DNA of 63,741 nucleotides from an uncultured Clostridia bacterium. GTDB lineage: Bacteria > Bacillota > Clostridia > Christensenellales > UBA1242. The stretch covers positions 1-63,741 of the forward strand of contig CANBBP010000006.1 in assembly GCA_947366895.1 (NCBI GenBank). The letters run 5' to 3'. Numbering within the stretch: the stretch's first letter is position 1; every line of letters begins with the position of its first letter. Below, piece after piece: positions 19,512 to 28,486 of the stretch. Under the pieces are notes generated by a model, which saw only the letters and a program-made list of their open reading frames with translations, was not told where the DNA came from and ran no database searches. The position numbers and the translations under genes are program-made.

Positions 19512-20762
19512 TTAACTTTTTGTTCTAGCAATAGAGGTATTATCCTTTTTGCGGCTTTGTAATTCCTTTATAGGATATTGTTTATCTTGGTATCTATAGT
19601 CTTCACCTCCTAATTTTTCTAAACAGTATTTCATAACAAGGTGGCTAGGAACACTATTAGGGTCATCAAGAGTTAATGCTTTTTGATAGTGGAAAAATCT
19701 ATCATTATCGCTTAACTTATTAACATCTTTATAGTCTCTATCCTTAGCTGTAAGAGTTATAGAATTATTTATAACTTCTCTAATATAATCCTTATGACTA
19801 CCTATTTTTAGCAACATTGGAAACTCGCCATCACCAAAAATTTCATCATGTCCTTTCTTCTCATATTTTTTAAGAAGTCTAACAGCTTCTTTTAAATGAG
19901 CACATTCCATTTCATAATGTTCATACCAAATTTGTTTTAAATCTTTATTATCTTCATCTTCGTAACAACTATAATATAAATAACATTCTGCGTATTCGTG
20001 CATAACCCATTGCTCTAGCCATGTCATAGTGGCATCTTTTAAAGTTTCATATTGCGTAACATGGGCTTCTTCAATCATTGCAATTTCTCCATATAACTTT
20101 CTGCCTATATCATTTTTATACCATTGAGAAATATTCATATAATAATTCATAGTTTGTTGTTCTGCTGCTGTAATTGTGCAGGCAACTAGTTTACTATATA
20201 AGTCTGCTTTTTTTGCATTCATGCCGCATTTTAAGTCATCTATTGGGTGACGATGTTCCGCTATAGTAGGGCGACCTGGCATAATTTCAGTAAATCCGCC
20301 AACTAGTTTTTTTGCATCAATTTTTTTATCAACCATTAATAAATTAGAAAATCTATATAAATGGTCAAAATCTTCTAGTAATGCAAAATCTAATGCTTTT
20401 TTATTGTTTTCATCTTTTTCATTTATGGCAAGAGAAGCTGTTAAATCAACTGCTAGTTGTTCATAAGCTATAGTTGTTTCTAATATGCTTTCATTTAAAG
20501 GTTTTAAGCAGGCAATATGTTTTTGTTGCCATTGTTCTTGTCTCCTAATCATAGCTAAACTTTCAAGAATTTCAGGCTCTTTACAATGTCTTGCAAATTG
20601 ATGCATAAACCAAACGGATTCATATTCTGTGCCATTCATTAAAATAACTCTTGTTTTAGAGTAAGGACCAGTTTTATTTTTATTGTAGGCTTTTGGATAC
20701 ATTTCCTTTAAACTTTTAAAGTAATTGTTTAATTCCTTAGTTTCTTGTGATAATGGGTTCAT
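19512..20762 (-). CDS. ferritin-like (diiron-type) protein, unnamed family
   Basis: A 416-residue, almost wholly helical, soluble protein. Several helices carry carboxylate/histidine patterns typical of ferritin-like four-helix bundles: EQWQQKH near 95, AYEQLAVD near 118, EEAHVTQYE near 232 and MECAHLKEA near 287. This suggests a metal centre, but the ligands cannot be assigned for certain. No signal peptide or membrane segment is seen. GGAGG lies 13 bases before the ATG, slightly far. It is transcribed alone, divergent from the SIMPL gene. The 195-bp shared upstream region has an inverted GACTAT/ATAGTC pair around the likely promoter. Oxidative-stress or iron-related roles would fit, as the divergent neighbour belongs to a family linked to oxidative stress, but this is inference. 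Confidence 0.5.
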   Translation of the reverse strand: MNPLSQETKELNNYFKSLKEMYPKAYNKNKTGPYSKTRVILMNGTEYESVWFMHQFARHCKEPEILESLAMIRRQEQWQQKHIACLKPLNESILETTIAYEQLAVDLTASLAINEKDENNKKALDFALLEDFDHLYRFSNLLMVDKKIDAKKLVGGFTEIMPGRPTIAEHRHPIDDLKCGMNAKKADLYSKLVACTITAAEQQTMNYYMNISQWYKNDIGRKLYGEIAMIEEAHVTQYETLKDATMTWLEQWVMHEYAECYLYYSCYEDEDNKDLKQIWYEHYEMECAHLKEAVRLLKKYEKKGHDEIFGDGEFPMLLKIGSHKDYIREVINNSITLTAKDRDYKDVNKLSDNDRFFHYQKALTLDDPNSVPSHLVMKYCLEKLGGEDYRYQDKQYPIKELQSRKKDNTSIARTKS

Positions 20763-20956
20763 ATTATATTTTTTACCTCCAAACCAATTATTGACTTTAA
20801 CAATTTTTTTATTACATTAAATAATTTTGTTTTATTAAGACTATAAAAGATAAAATAAAAAAATAGTCAAAATATTACAAAATAAGACTAGTAAATTTTG
20901 AATATTTAATTTTGTATTACGCAAATTAAAATTGTTGCTAGGAGGTAACAAAAAAA

Positions 20957-22084
20957 ATGAAAAAATCATTTATGAAAAAATCAATTATGTTTTTAAGTTT
21001 AATTTTAGTGTGTGTGTTAATGTGCGGATTAGTTTCTACTAATACTTTTGTTACAACAAAAAATGCTCACGCAAGAAGTTTTGAAGGAGAAAAAATAGTA
21101 GTAGTAGGCAAAGGAGAAATAGAAGTAGACCCAGATGCTGTAAAAGTAAGTTTTGGTTTAAGATGTAGAGGTGAAAGTTTACAAGCAGGACAAACTAAAA
21201 TGAGAGAAATAGTTGAAAATGTAACAAACAAAATTAAAGAATATAATAAAGATACAAATGTTTATATAAACTATTCATCATCTTATCCAGTATATGAAAA
21301 TGGACTTCTTGCTTACGAATTTGATTGTTGTATGATAGCAAAATCTAACGATATAAATAATGTTAATGGCTTAGTAGATGCTGTAGTTAATGCAGGAGCA
21401 ACAAGCGTTCATAGTGTTAATTATTTATTAGAAAATAAAGAAGATGCTTATATTAAAGCTCTTATTGAAGCAAAACAAAATGCAGAAAACAAAGTTAAAG
21501 CTATTTATGAAAATGCAATCTTAAGAGGATTAAAAGAAGAAGCTGTTTATAATTATTGTGAAGGTAGTCGTTGTGAAAAAATAAAAATACAAGCAAAAGT
21601 TAATGCTTGTTATGAAGTAAATTCTCCTGTTATAAATGATAGTGTTAAAAATTCATCTTTACAAAAAGCATTTGAAACATCAAGTAATTCTACTACAGCC
21701 GCACAAGCAAAAGAAAGCACTTCATTAATAAATAATGATAGTAAAAAAATGGAACAAGATGAAAAAACAAAAAGCAATAATACAACAAATGCTAAGAAAG
21801 ACAGTATTAAAAATGTAGAAAATAATGATAATCAAAATAAAGCAGAAATTAAAGAAAGTAAAGATGCTTCTTCCCAAAATGTTAATGATACAAATTCAAC
21901 TTTAGATAAAAATGATGATGCAACCAAAAATATTTCATCAAGTAATAACGAAGCAGTAAAGAAAAATGATATTGAAATTTCTTCTAAACAAAATAATTCA
22001 AAAACAAATAAAGTAAATAAATCTAATGTAGAAACGAGAAAAATAATAGATGCTGATGGGAATGTTGTTCTTGAAATAATTTAA
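20957..22084 (+). CDS. secreted SIMPL (DUF541) domain protein with disordered tail
   Basis: Residues 1-40 are a signal peptide ending NAHA. Residues ~45-225 are a SIMPL/DUF541 domain: VVGKGEIEVDPDAVKVSFGL at the start, repeated I-EYNKD segments and a conserved A-----A---A helix (EAKQNAENKVKAI). SIMPL proteins are cell-surface or periplasmic; some protect against oxidative stress, but the chemistry is unknown. Residues ~226-360 are a low-complexity Asn/Lys/Ser/Asp tail with no predicted fold, perhaps for spanning or binding the cell wall. AGGAGG precedes the ATG. A strong hairpin terminator follows. Confidence 0.8.
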   Translation: MKKSFMKKSIMFLSLILVCVLMCGLVSTNTFVTTKNAHARSFEGEKIVVVGKGEIEVDPDAVKVSFGLRCRGESLQAGQTKMREIVENVTNKIKEYNKDTNVYINYSSSYPVYENGLLAYEFDCCMIAKSNDINNVNGLVDAVVNAGATSVHSVNYLLENKEDAYIKALIEAKQNAENKVKAIYENAILRGLKEEAVYNYCEGSRCEKIKIQAKVNACYEVNSPVINDSVKNSSLQKAFETSSNSTTAAQAKESTSLINNDSKKMEQDEKTKSNNTTNAKKDSIKNVENNDNQNKAEIKESKDASSQNVNDTNSTLDKNDDATKNISSSNNEAVKKNDIEISSKQNNSKTNKVNKSNVETRKIIDADGNVVLEII

Positions 22085-22192
22085 TAATTTTATATTATTT
22101 TCTTTTTAATAATTTATTAATTATAACTTTTTACTAATCTTAATTTATTATCTTTTAAAAAAATTTTTATTAAATAATGAAAAATTTTAATT

Positions 22193-22225
22193 AAAAAGCA
22201 ACATACAAAGGTATGTTGCTTTTTA
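22193..22225. terminator. bidirectional terminator
   Basis: Near-perfect stem AAAAAGCAACATAC/GTATGTTGCTTTTT with a four-base loop, between convergent genes. Confidence 0.85.
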
Positions 22226-22248
22226 TAAAACCTTTTAGGAAATAAAAA

Positions 22249-22698
22249 TTAATTATTTTTTTTAACAATTTCAGTAATAATTTTTTCTAATTCTTGTAAG
22301 GTTGAATAATATTGAATTTTGCTATTAGGGAAAGCTCCAAAAACCATATTAGATATTTTGCTCCCACTGCGGGCTACGAGTTCTAAAGGTATATTGTGTT
22401 CTTTTATAATGCCTAGTTCTATTCCTAAACCTAGTGACTTATTTGTAACATCTGCAATCATATATTTACAAGTTGCTACAAGATTTAAATCATAGTCGAC
22501 CATTTTTTTATTTAATTCATCTAGGGATATATTAGGATTATTCTTTTTAAGTTTTTCACGATAATTTTCTATATCTATAGGTTGAATTACTTTTATGTCA
22601 AATGTATTTTTTTTTATTACTTTAACAACAAAAGGAAATATGTCTGTATCCTCTTTACTTGTTGTAAAAAAAGCACCTGCCACAAATATATGTTCCAT
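22249..22698 (-). CDS. nucleoside 2-deoxyribosyltransferase-fold protein
   Basis: A 149-residue protein with the outline of the nucleoside deoxyribosyltransferase/DUF4406 Rossmann-like fold: IFVAGAFF at the N-terminus (phosphate/sugar loop), a central YDLNLVATCKYMIADVTN where Asp would sit, and GLGIELGIIKEH, the usual Glu-bearing helix that holds the catalytic residue. It may cleave or transfer the base from a nucleoside or nucleotide, or act as a nucleotide sensor. It is a single minus-strand gene between terminators. The fold assignment is moderately secure; the substrate is unknown. Confidence 0.5.
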   Translation of the reverse strand: MEHIFVAGAFFTTSKEDTDIFPFVVKVIKKNTFDIKVIQPIDIENYREKLKKNNPNISLDELNKKMVDYDLNLVATCKYMIADVTNKSLGLGIELGIIKEHNIPLELVARSGSKISNMVFGAFPNSKIQYYSTLQELEKIITEIVKKNN

Positions 22699-22915
22699 TT
22701 AAAATACCTCTTATATTAATTTTATCATATATAAAAAATAATTGAAAATAAAAACAATTATTTTTTAATTTACTTTTATTAATATCTTTTTATAATCTAA
22801 ATTTCTATCAATACACCAAAGATATTATTATTTATCTTGCTTAGAATTTTCATAAATAGGGTGTTTTATTTGACTTTTTAGTTATTAAAAATTTACAATT
22901 AATTAGGAGATTTAA

Positions 22916-24424
22916 ATGTTAAGAAAAAGTGGGATAATGCTTCATATTTCTAGTTTACCAAATAAGTACGGTTTTGGTTGTTTTTCAAAAGAAGCTTATG
23001 AATTTGTAGATTTTTTACACGATAGTGGGTTTAAAATTTGGGAAATTCTACCACTTAATCCAACTAATGAAAGTGGTTCACCTTTTCAAAGTTATTCAGT
23101 ATTTGCAGGCAATCCTTGTTTTATAGATTTGACAGAATTTTTAAATGAAAATGAATTATTAGATTTAATAGAAAAAAATCAAGATGATTTATTAAATAAC
23201 GATAATGTTAAAAAAGTGGCAACTTGTAACCAAATAGATTTTGAAAAAATATATACTAAAAGAATTAGTTTACTAAAAAAAATTTTTGATAGGGATTATG
23301 AAAAATATGATTTAACAAACTTCAAAAAAGAAAATGCTTTTTGGCTTGATGATTATTCAACTTTTATGGCTTTAAAAGATAAGTATAAATTGCCTTACTG
23401 GAAATTTCCAAATGAGTTTAGTAACTATAATAAAAAAGCAATAAACTATTTTAAAGAAAGTAATAAAAAAGCAATTGATTTTTATGTATTTATTCAATAC
23501 TTATTTTTTGAACAATGGAAAAAGTTAAAGACTTATGCAAATATAAAGGGAATAGAAATTTTTGGTGACATTGCCTTTTATCCTGCGGGGGACAGTTGTG
23601 ATGTGTGGGCAAATAAGAAAGATTTTTGCTTTGATGAAAATAATAATCCTAAGGGTTTGGCAGGAGTACCACCTGATTACTTTTCTAAAGATGGTCAGTT
23701 ATGGGGAAACCCTGTTTATAATATTAAAGAAATGAAAAATAATAATTACCGCTTTTGGACAAAAAGATTAGAGCATGCCTATAAGTTTTTTGATATTGTA
23801 AGACTTGACCATTTTAGAGGTTTTGAAGCATTTTATGTGGTTGATAATATTAATGCAAATACTGCAAAAAAAGGGAAGTGGATTAAAGGGTTAGGTTTAG
23901 ATTTTTTTAATCATCTTAAAAATAAAAAAATCCCTAAGCTTGTTGCTGAAGATTTAGGGTGTATAACTAAGTCCGTTAGGGACCTTATGGATAAAATAGG
24001 TGTTGCAGGGATGAAAGTGTTTCAATTTGCTTTTGATGGAAATCCAAAAAATAATTATTTTCCTCATAATTATATAGATAATTGTGTTGCTTATATAGGT
24101 ACTCATGATAACAATACCTTTATTGGATTTTTAGAAGAAGACATTGATAATAAAACATCATTAGAAATAAAAAAATATTTAGGTCAAAATGAAAATTGTA
24201 ATAATAATGAAGTATTAGAAATGCTATTTAGTGTCATGCTAAATTCAAGAGCTGAAACGGTTATATTAACTATGCAAGATATCTTGTATTTAAATGCTTT
24301 TTATAGAATGAACACTCCTTCAATAGTAGGAGGAAATTGGTGCTTTAGATTAAATAATAACTATAACTCTAGTAATATAAAAGAATTTTTATTAAAACTA
24401 AATATTAGTTCAAATCGTATGTAG
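22916..24424 (+). CDS. malQ: 4-alpha-glucanotransferase (amylomaltase)
   Basis: GH77 enzyme that moves maltodextrin chains between acceptors, releasing glucose. The start RKSGIMLHISSLPNKYGFG is the family hallmark, followed by EILPLNPTNESGSPFQSYS. Catalytic residues are visible: the nucleophile Asp in VRLDHFRGFE (near 300), the acid/base Glu in AEDLG (near 344) and the third Asp in THDNN (near 397). At 502 residues it is the normal bacterial length without N-terminal extension. AGGAG precedes the ATG. It opens a + strand glycogen/maltodextrin cluster but glgB has its own promoter, so malQ may be transcribed separately. Confidence 0.95.
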   Translation: MLRKSGIMLHISSLPNKYGFGCFSKEAYEFVDFLHDSGFKIWEILPLNPTNESGSPFQSYSVFAGNPCFIDLTEFLNENELLDLIEKNQDDLLNNDNVKKVATCNQIDFEKIYTKRISLLKKIFDRDYEKYDLTNFKKENAFWLDDYSTFMALKDKYKLPYWKFPNEFSNYNKKAINYFKESNKKAIDFYVFIQYLFFEQWKKLKTYANIKGIEIFGDIAFYPAGDSCDVWANKKDFCFDENNNPKGLAGVPPDYFSKDGQLWGNPVYNIKEMKNNNYRFWTKRLEHAYKFFDIVRLDHFRGFEAFYVVDNINANTAKKGKWIKGLGLDFFNHLKNKKIPKLVAEDLGCITKSVRDLMDKIGVAGMKVFQFAFDGNPKNNYFPHNYIDNCVAYIGTHDNNTFIGFLEEDIDNKTSLEIKKYLGQNENCNNNEVLEMLFSVMLNSRAETVILTMQDILYLNAFYRMNTPSIVGGNWCFRLNNNYNSSNIKEFLLKLNISSNRM

Positions 24425-24429
24425 TTTCT

Positions 24430-24459
24430 TTGACACAATTTGTCATTTTTTAGTATAAT
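24430..24459 (+). promoter_or_regulatory. sigma-A promoter of the glgB-glgA-glgP cluster
   Basis: Consensus TTGACA (24430-24435) and TATAAT (24454-24459) with an 18-bp spacer. It starts right after malQ and gives a leader of about 260 nt before glgB. The leader (24466-24726) is AT-rich with no clear riboswitch or terminator, so its length is unexplained. Confidence 0.8.
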
Positions 24460-24726
24460 CTAATTTATAGTAGGAATTAAAATGAAAAGTTAAAAATTAT
24501 CTTAGTTACTTTAATTTAATAAATTTATTTTATAATTTAAAGCAACTTAATTTAATATGATTACTAAAAAAATAAACTTGTTAAAACTATCTTTTTATTG
24601 TTTAGCAATATTGTTAAAAACTTCTAAGAAAGCATAAAAAAAATAGTTAAAAAATCACAATTTTTTACTTTATTCTTTTATGGACAAATAAATAAAAAAT
24701 AATTCCACTTAGGAGAAAATAACATT

Positions 24727-26634
24727 ATGACTAATAAAGAACAAATATATTTGTTCAATCAGGGAACATATTATCATGCTTATAATTTTCTAGGTTGTCA
24801 CCTTAAAAAAGAAAAAAATTTTACAGGTGCTTTTTTTCGTGTTTGGGCACCAAACGCAAAAGAGGTAAGTGTTGTTGGTGATTTTAATAATTGGAATGGT
24901 CAAACTTATAAAATGAAACAAATTGAAAAAAGTGGTGTTTGGGAAACTTTTGTTAATAATGTTAAAATTTATGATAAATATAAATATCAAATTGTAACTT
25001 CAAAAAATGATGTAATTTTAAAACAAGACCCTTATGCTTTTTATCAAGAAACAAATGGTCATGATGCTTCTATGGTGTATGATATTTCAGGCTATAATTG
25101 GCAAGATAAAAATTATCAAGAACAACTAAAATTAAAAGATATATATTCTTCACCCATGAATATTTATGAAGTTAATTTTTTGTCATGGAGAAGGGGTGAT
25201 AATTTTGAGTATTATACTTATGATAGATTAACAAAAGAATTAATTCCATATGTTAAAGGTATGGGTTATACGCACATAGAAATTATGCCCATTACAGAAT
25301 TTCCTTTTGATGGCTCATGGGGTTATCAAGTAACAGGGTATTTTGCAATAACTTCTCGATTAGGTACTCCTCAACAATTTATGAATTTTGTAGATGAGTG
25401 TCACAAAAATAATATAGGAGTAATTTTAGATTGGGTACCAGCACATTTTCCAAAAGATAGTTTTGGCTTAATCGATTATGATGGCACTCCACTATATGAA
25501 AATGCTGGCTGGGATAGAAAAGAACATAAAGCATGGGGAACAAGACGTTTTGATTATGGAAGAAACGAAGTTCAAAGTTTTTTAATATCTTCTGCTATGA
25601 TGCTACTTAAAGAATTTCATATTGATGGTCTTAGGGTAGATGCAGTAGCTTCTATGTTATATTTAGATTATGATAAAAAAGCGGGAGAATGGTTACCAAA
25701 TTCAAAAGGCGGTAAAGAAAATTTAGAAGCCATTGCATTTTTACAAAAACTTAATTCTGCGATATTTAAAGAATTTCCTAAAGCACTTATGATTGCTGAA
25801 GAAAGTACAGCATGGCCACTGGTTTCAAAGCCAACAGATATTGGTGGGCTAGGCTTTAATTTTAAGTGGAACATGGGTTGGATGAATGACATGCTAGAGT
25901 ATATTAAAATTGACCCATGGTTTAGAAAGGGTTCCCATAATAAACTAACTTTTTCTATGTTTTATGCCTTTAGTGAAAATTTTGTTTTACCTATTTCTCA
26001 TGATGAGGTTGTGCATGGCAAAGGTTCACTTATGGAAAAAATGTTTGGTGAATACAATGAAAAGTTTGATGAATATCGTGCCTTTCTTGCTTATATGATT
26101 GCTCACCCAGGAAAGAAATTAACTTTTATGGGAATTGAATTAGGGCAGTTTAAAGAATGGGATAATGGTATGGGACTAGATTTTTGCTTGCTTGATTTTG
26201 AAAAACATAGACAATTAAAGGAATATGTAAAAGAATTAAATCATTTTTATTGTTCTAATTCTCAATTATATGAAATTGACTTTTCATGGGAAGGTTTTAA
26301 ATGGATTATTCCAGATGATAACGTTCAAAATGTTGTAGCCTTTATTAGAAAAAATAAAAAGGGAGAAGAATTAATTTGTGTAATTAATTTTTCTCCTAGT
26401 GAAAGAGAATTTTATAGCATAGGTGTTGAAAAGGGAAGATATAAAGAAGTTTTTAATTCTTCTCTAAATAAATTTGGTGGAAACGAAATTAAAACGAAAG
26501 ATAAGATTTATAGCAGTGTAAAAATACCAATGCACGGTTATAATTGCAGTATAGAGTTGAGTTTATCTCGTTATGAGGCAATATTTTTAAAAAAAGTTAA
26601 CAATAAAAAAGGAAAAGATGAATATGGAAAATAA
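24727..26634 (+). CDS. glgB: 1,4-alpha-glucan branching enzyme
   Basis: GH13 enzyme that makes alpha-1,6 branches in glycogen. A CBM48 domain (about 10-115) has FRVWAPNAKEVSVVGDFNNW. The catalytic barrel has GYTHIEIMPITEFPFDGSWGYQVTGY-type sequence, the nucleophile Asp in GLRVDAVAS (near 305), Glu in MIAEES (near 358) and SHDEVVHGK (near 424). Length 635 is typical of the shorter bacterial form. AGGAG precedes the ATG. Its end overlaps the start of glgA by 17 nt, so the two are coupled. Confidence 0.96.
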   Translation: MTNKEQIYLFNQGTYYHAYNFLGCHLKKEKNFTGAFFRVWAPNAKEVSVVGDFNNWNGQTYKMKQIEKSGVWETFVNNVKIYDKYKYQIVTSKNDVILKQDPYAFYQETNGHDASMVYDISGYNWQDKNYQEQLKLKDIYSSPMNIYEVNFLSWRRGDNFEYYTYDRLTKELIPYVKGMGYTHIEIMPITEFPFDGSWGYQVTGYFAITSRLGTPQQFMNFVDECHKNNIGVILDWVPAHFPKDSFGLIDYDGTPLYENAGWDRKEHKAWGTRRFDYGRNEVQSFLISSAMMLLKEFHIDGLRVDAVASMLYLDYDKKAGEWLPNSKGGKENLEAIAFLQKLNSAIFKEFPKALMIAEESTAWPLVSKPTDIGGLGFNFKWNMGWMNDMLEYIKIDPWFRKGSHNKLTFSMFYAFSENFVLPISHDEVVHGKGSLMEKMFGEYNEKFDEYRAFLAYMIAHPGKKLTFMGIELGQFKEWDNGMGLDFCLLDFEKHRQLKEYVKELNHFYCSNSQLYEIDFSWEGFKWIIPDDNVQNVVAFIRKNKKGEELICVINFSPSEREFYSIGVEKGRYKEVFNSSLNKFGGNEIKTKDKIYSSVKIPMHGYNCSIELSLSRYEAIFLKKVNNKKGKDEYGK

Positions 26635-28438
26635 AGAAAATAAATTAAACTCAACTAAAAGTGAAAAAAAAGAAACCTTAAAAAAGATAACATCTAAAAA
26701 TATAGACATGACAAAAACTGAGGATAAAAAAACGACTAAATCTATTACTAAAAATGAAACAAAAGTTCCTAATAAAAAAACTGAAAAGGTAACTAAAGAT
26801 AATTTAAAAACTAAAACTCAAGATACAAAAATAAATAAGGTTAATAAAACTAATTTAACTGCATCTTCTCAAAACGCAAAAAAGGAAAATAGTTCTAATA
26901 AAACCATAAAATCAACAAATAATTTGCAAACTGAAAAGAAAATTGAAAATGGTATTAATAGACCTGAAATAATGGAAAATAAAAATAGTAAAGAAGAAAA
27001 CAATAAAATTAAAGTACTATATGTCGTTTCAGAATGTCATCCATTTTGTGCGACAGGTGGGCTTGCAGATGTAGCAGAAGGATTACCTAAATTTATTAAT
27101 CAAAATAGTAACATCGATATGAGAGTAGTTTTACCTATGTATAGTGATATACCTAGTGAATATCGTGATAACTTTAAATTTTTAGGTTATAAATATATTC
27201 CTGTTGCTTGGCGTAATATTTATTGTGGGGTTTTTACTTATTCATTAAACGGGGTTACTTACTACTTTTTAGATAATGAATATTATTTTAAAAGGGGTGG
27301 TGGAATATATAGTTATTATGATGATGGGGAACGATTTGCCTTTACATCTCGTGCTGTACTAGAATGTATTTCTTTAATGGACTTCAACCCACAAATTATA
27401 CATTGTAACGATTGGCAATCTGCCTTGATACCAATTTATCTTAAAACTATATATGTTAATAATTTAGAATATAATAAAATTAAAACTGTATTTACATTGC
27501 ATAATACAGAATATCAAGGAAAATTTGATATTAAAATTATTAGTGACTTATTTGGTATAGATGTTAAGTATACAAGTTTATTAGAATATAACAAAGATCT
27601 TAATCTTGTTAAAGCTGCAATTTGTTGTTGCGATAAATTTACTACTGTTAGTCCTACTTATGCTCAAGAAATATTGTCCCCTGAGCATAGTAATGGGTTA
27701 GATGTTATTTTAAAACAAAATTCATATAAAATATCTGGTATATTAAATGCAATTGACTGTGAATTTTATAATCCTAAAACTGATAAAGTTTTATATAAAA
27801 ACTATGATGAAAAATCAATAAAAGATAAGGTAATAAACAAAACTGAACTTCAAAAAGAATTTGGTTTAGAAGTTGGCGAAAATATACCTATGATGTGTAT
27901 TGTTACAAGAATGGCAAAACATAAAGGTCTTGATTTAATTAAATCTTGTATGGAAGAAGTTTTACAAAAAAATATAGTTCAGTTTATAGCAGTAGGTGGC
28001 GGAGATAGAGAGTACGAAGATTATTTTAGATATTTACAAAATAAATATCCTTCTAAAGTTAAAGCACTTTTAGGATATAGTAATATAATGGGTAGAAAGG
28101 CATACGGAGCAAGTGATATCTTTATTATGCCTTCAAAGTCTGAGCCTTGTGGATTGTCGCAAATGGTTGCAAGTAGATATGGTGCAATCCCTATTGTTAG
28201 AGAAACTGGTGGACTTAGAGATAGTATGTGGGACTTTGGTTGCATAGGCGGAGGAAATGCTTATACATTTAGTAATTACAATATAAATGATTTAGTATAT
28301 TCAATTAATCGTGCTTTAAACGACTATAGTAATAAAGAAGAATGGAAAAATAAAATAATTATTTGCATGAAGCGAGATTTTAGTTGGAAAGTTTCGGCAA
28401 ATGGTTATATTAATATGTATAATGAATTAATTAAATAA
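26618..28438 (+). CDS. glgA: glycogen synthase with lysine-rich N-terminal extension
   Basis: GT5 enzyme that extends glycogen from ADP-glucose. The catalytic part begins near residue 130: KVLYVVSECHPFCATGGLADVAEGLPK is the donor-binding start (ATGGLADV, the Bacillota variant of KTGGLGDV), followed by the C-terminal SEPCGLSQMVASRYG and GGLRDS near the donor Glu. The first ~128 residues are an unusual low-complexity Lys/Thr/Asn-rich, probably disordered, stretch not found in ordinary GlgA. The start is ATG 26618 with AAGG upstream; ATG 26624 is an alternative. It overlaps glgB and is followed 48 bp later by glgP. No glgC/glgD (ADP-glucose pyrophosphorylase) lies in the window. Confidence 0.92.
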   Translation: MNMENKENKLNSTKSEKKETLKKITSKNIDMTKTEDKKTTKSITKNETKVPNKKTEKVTKDNLKTKTQDTKINKVNKTNLTASSQNAKKENSSNKTIKSTNNLQTEKKIENGINRPEIMENKNSKEENNKIKVLYVVSECHPFCATGGLADVAEGLPKFINQNSNIDMRVVLPMYSDIPSEYRDNFKFLGYKYIPVAWRNIYCGVFTYSLNGVTYYFLDNEYYFKRGGGIYSYYDDGERFAFTSRAVLECISLMDFNPQIIHCNDWQSALIPIYLKTIYVNNLEYNKIKTVFTLHNTEYQGKFDIKIISDLFGIDVKYTSLLEYNKDLNLVKAAICCCDKFTTVSPTYAQEILSPEHSNGLDVILKQNSYKISGILNAIDCEFYNPKTDKVLYKNYDEKSIKDKVINKTELQKEFGLEVGENIPMMCIVTRMAKHKGLDLIKSCMEEVLQKNIVQFIAVGGGDREYEDYFRYLQNKYPSKVKALLGYSNIMGRKAYGASDIFIMPSKSEPCGLSQMVASRYGAIPIVRETGGLRDSMWDFGCIGGGNAYTFSNYNINDLVYSINRALNDYSNKEEWKNKIIICMKRDFSWKVSANGYINMYNELIK

Positions 28439-28486
28439 TTTTAATAAGAAAACCTAAATTAACATAGTGGGAGAAAAGTTTAAGAT

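Noticed and set aside
24466..24726. Possible riboswitch in the glgB leader
   Set aside because: No conserved stem set or terminator/antiterminator could be recognised.
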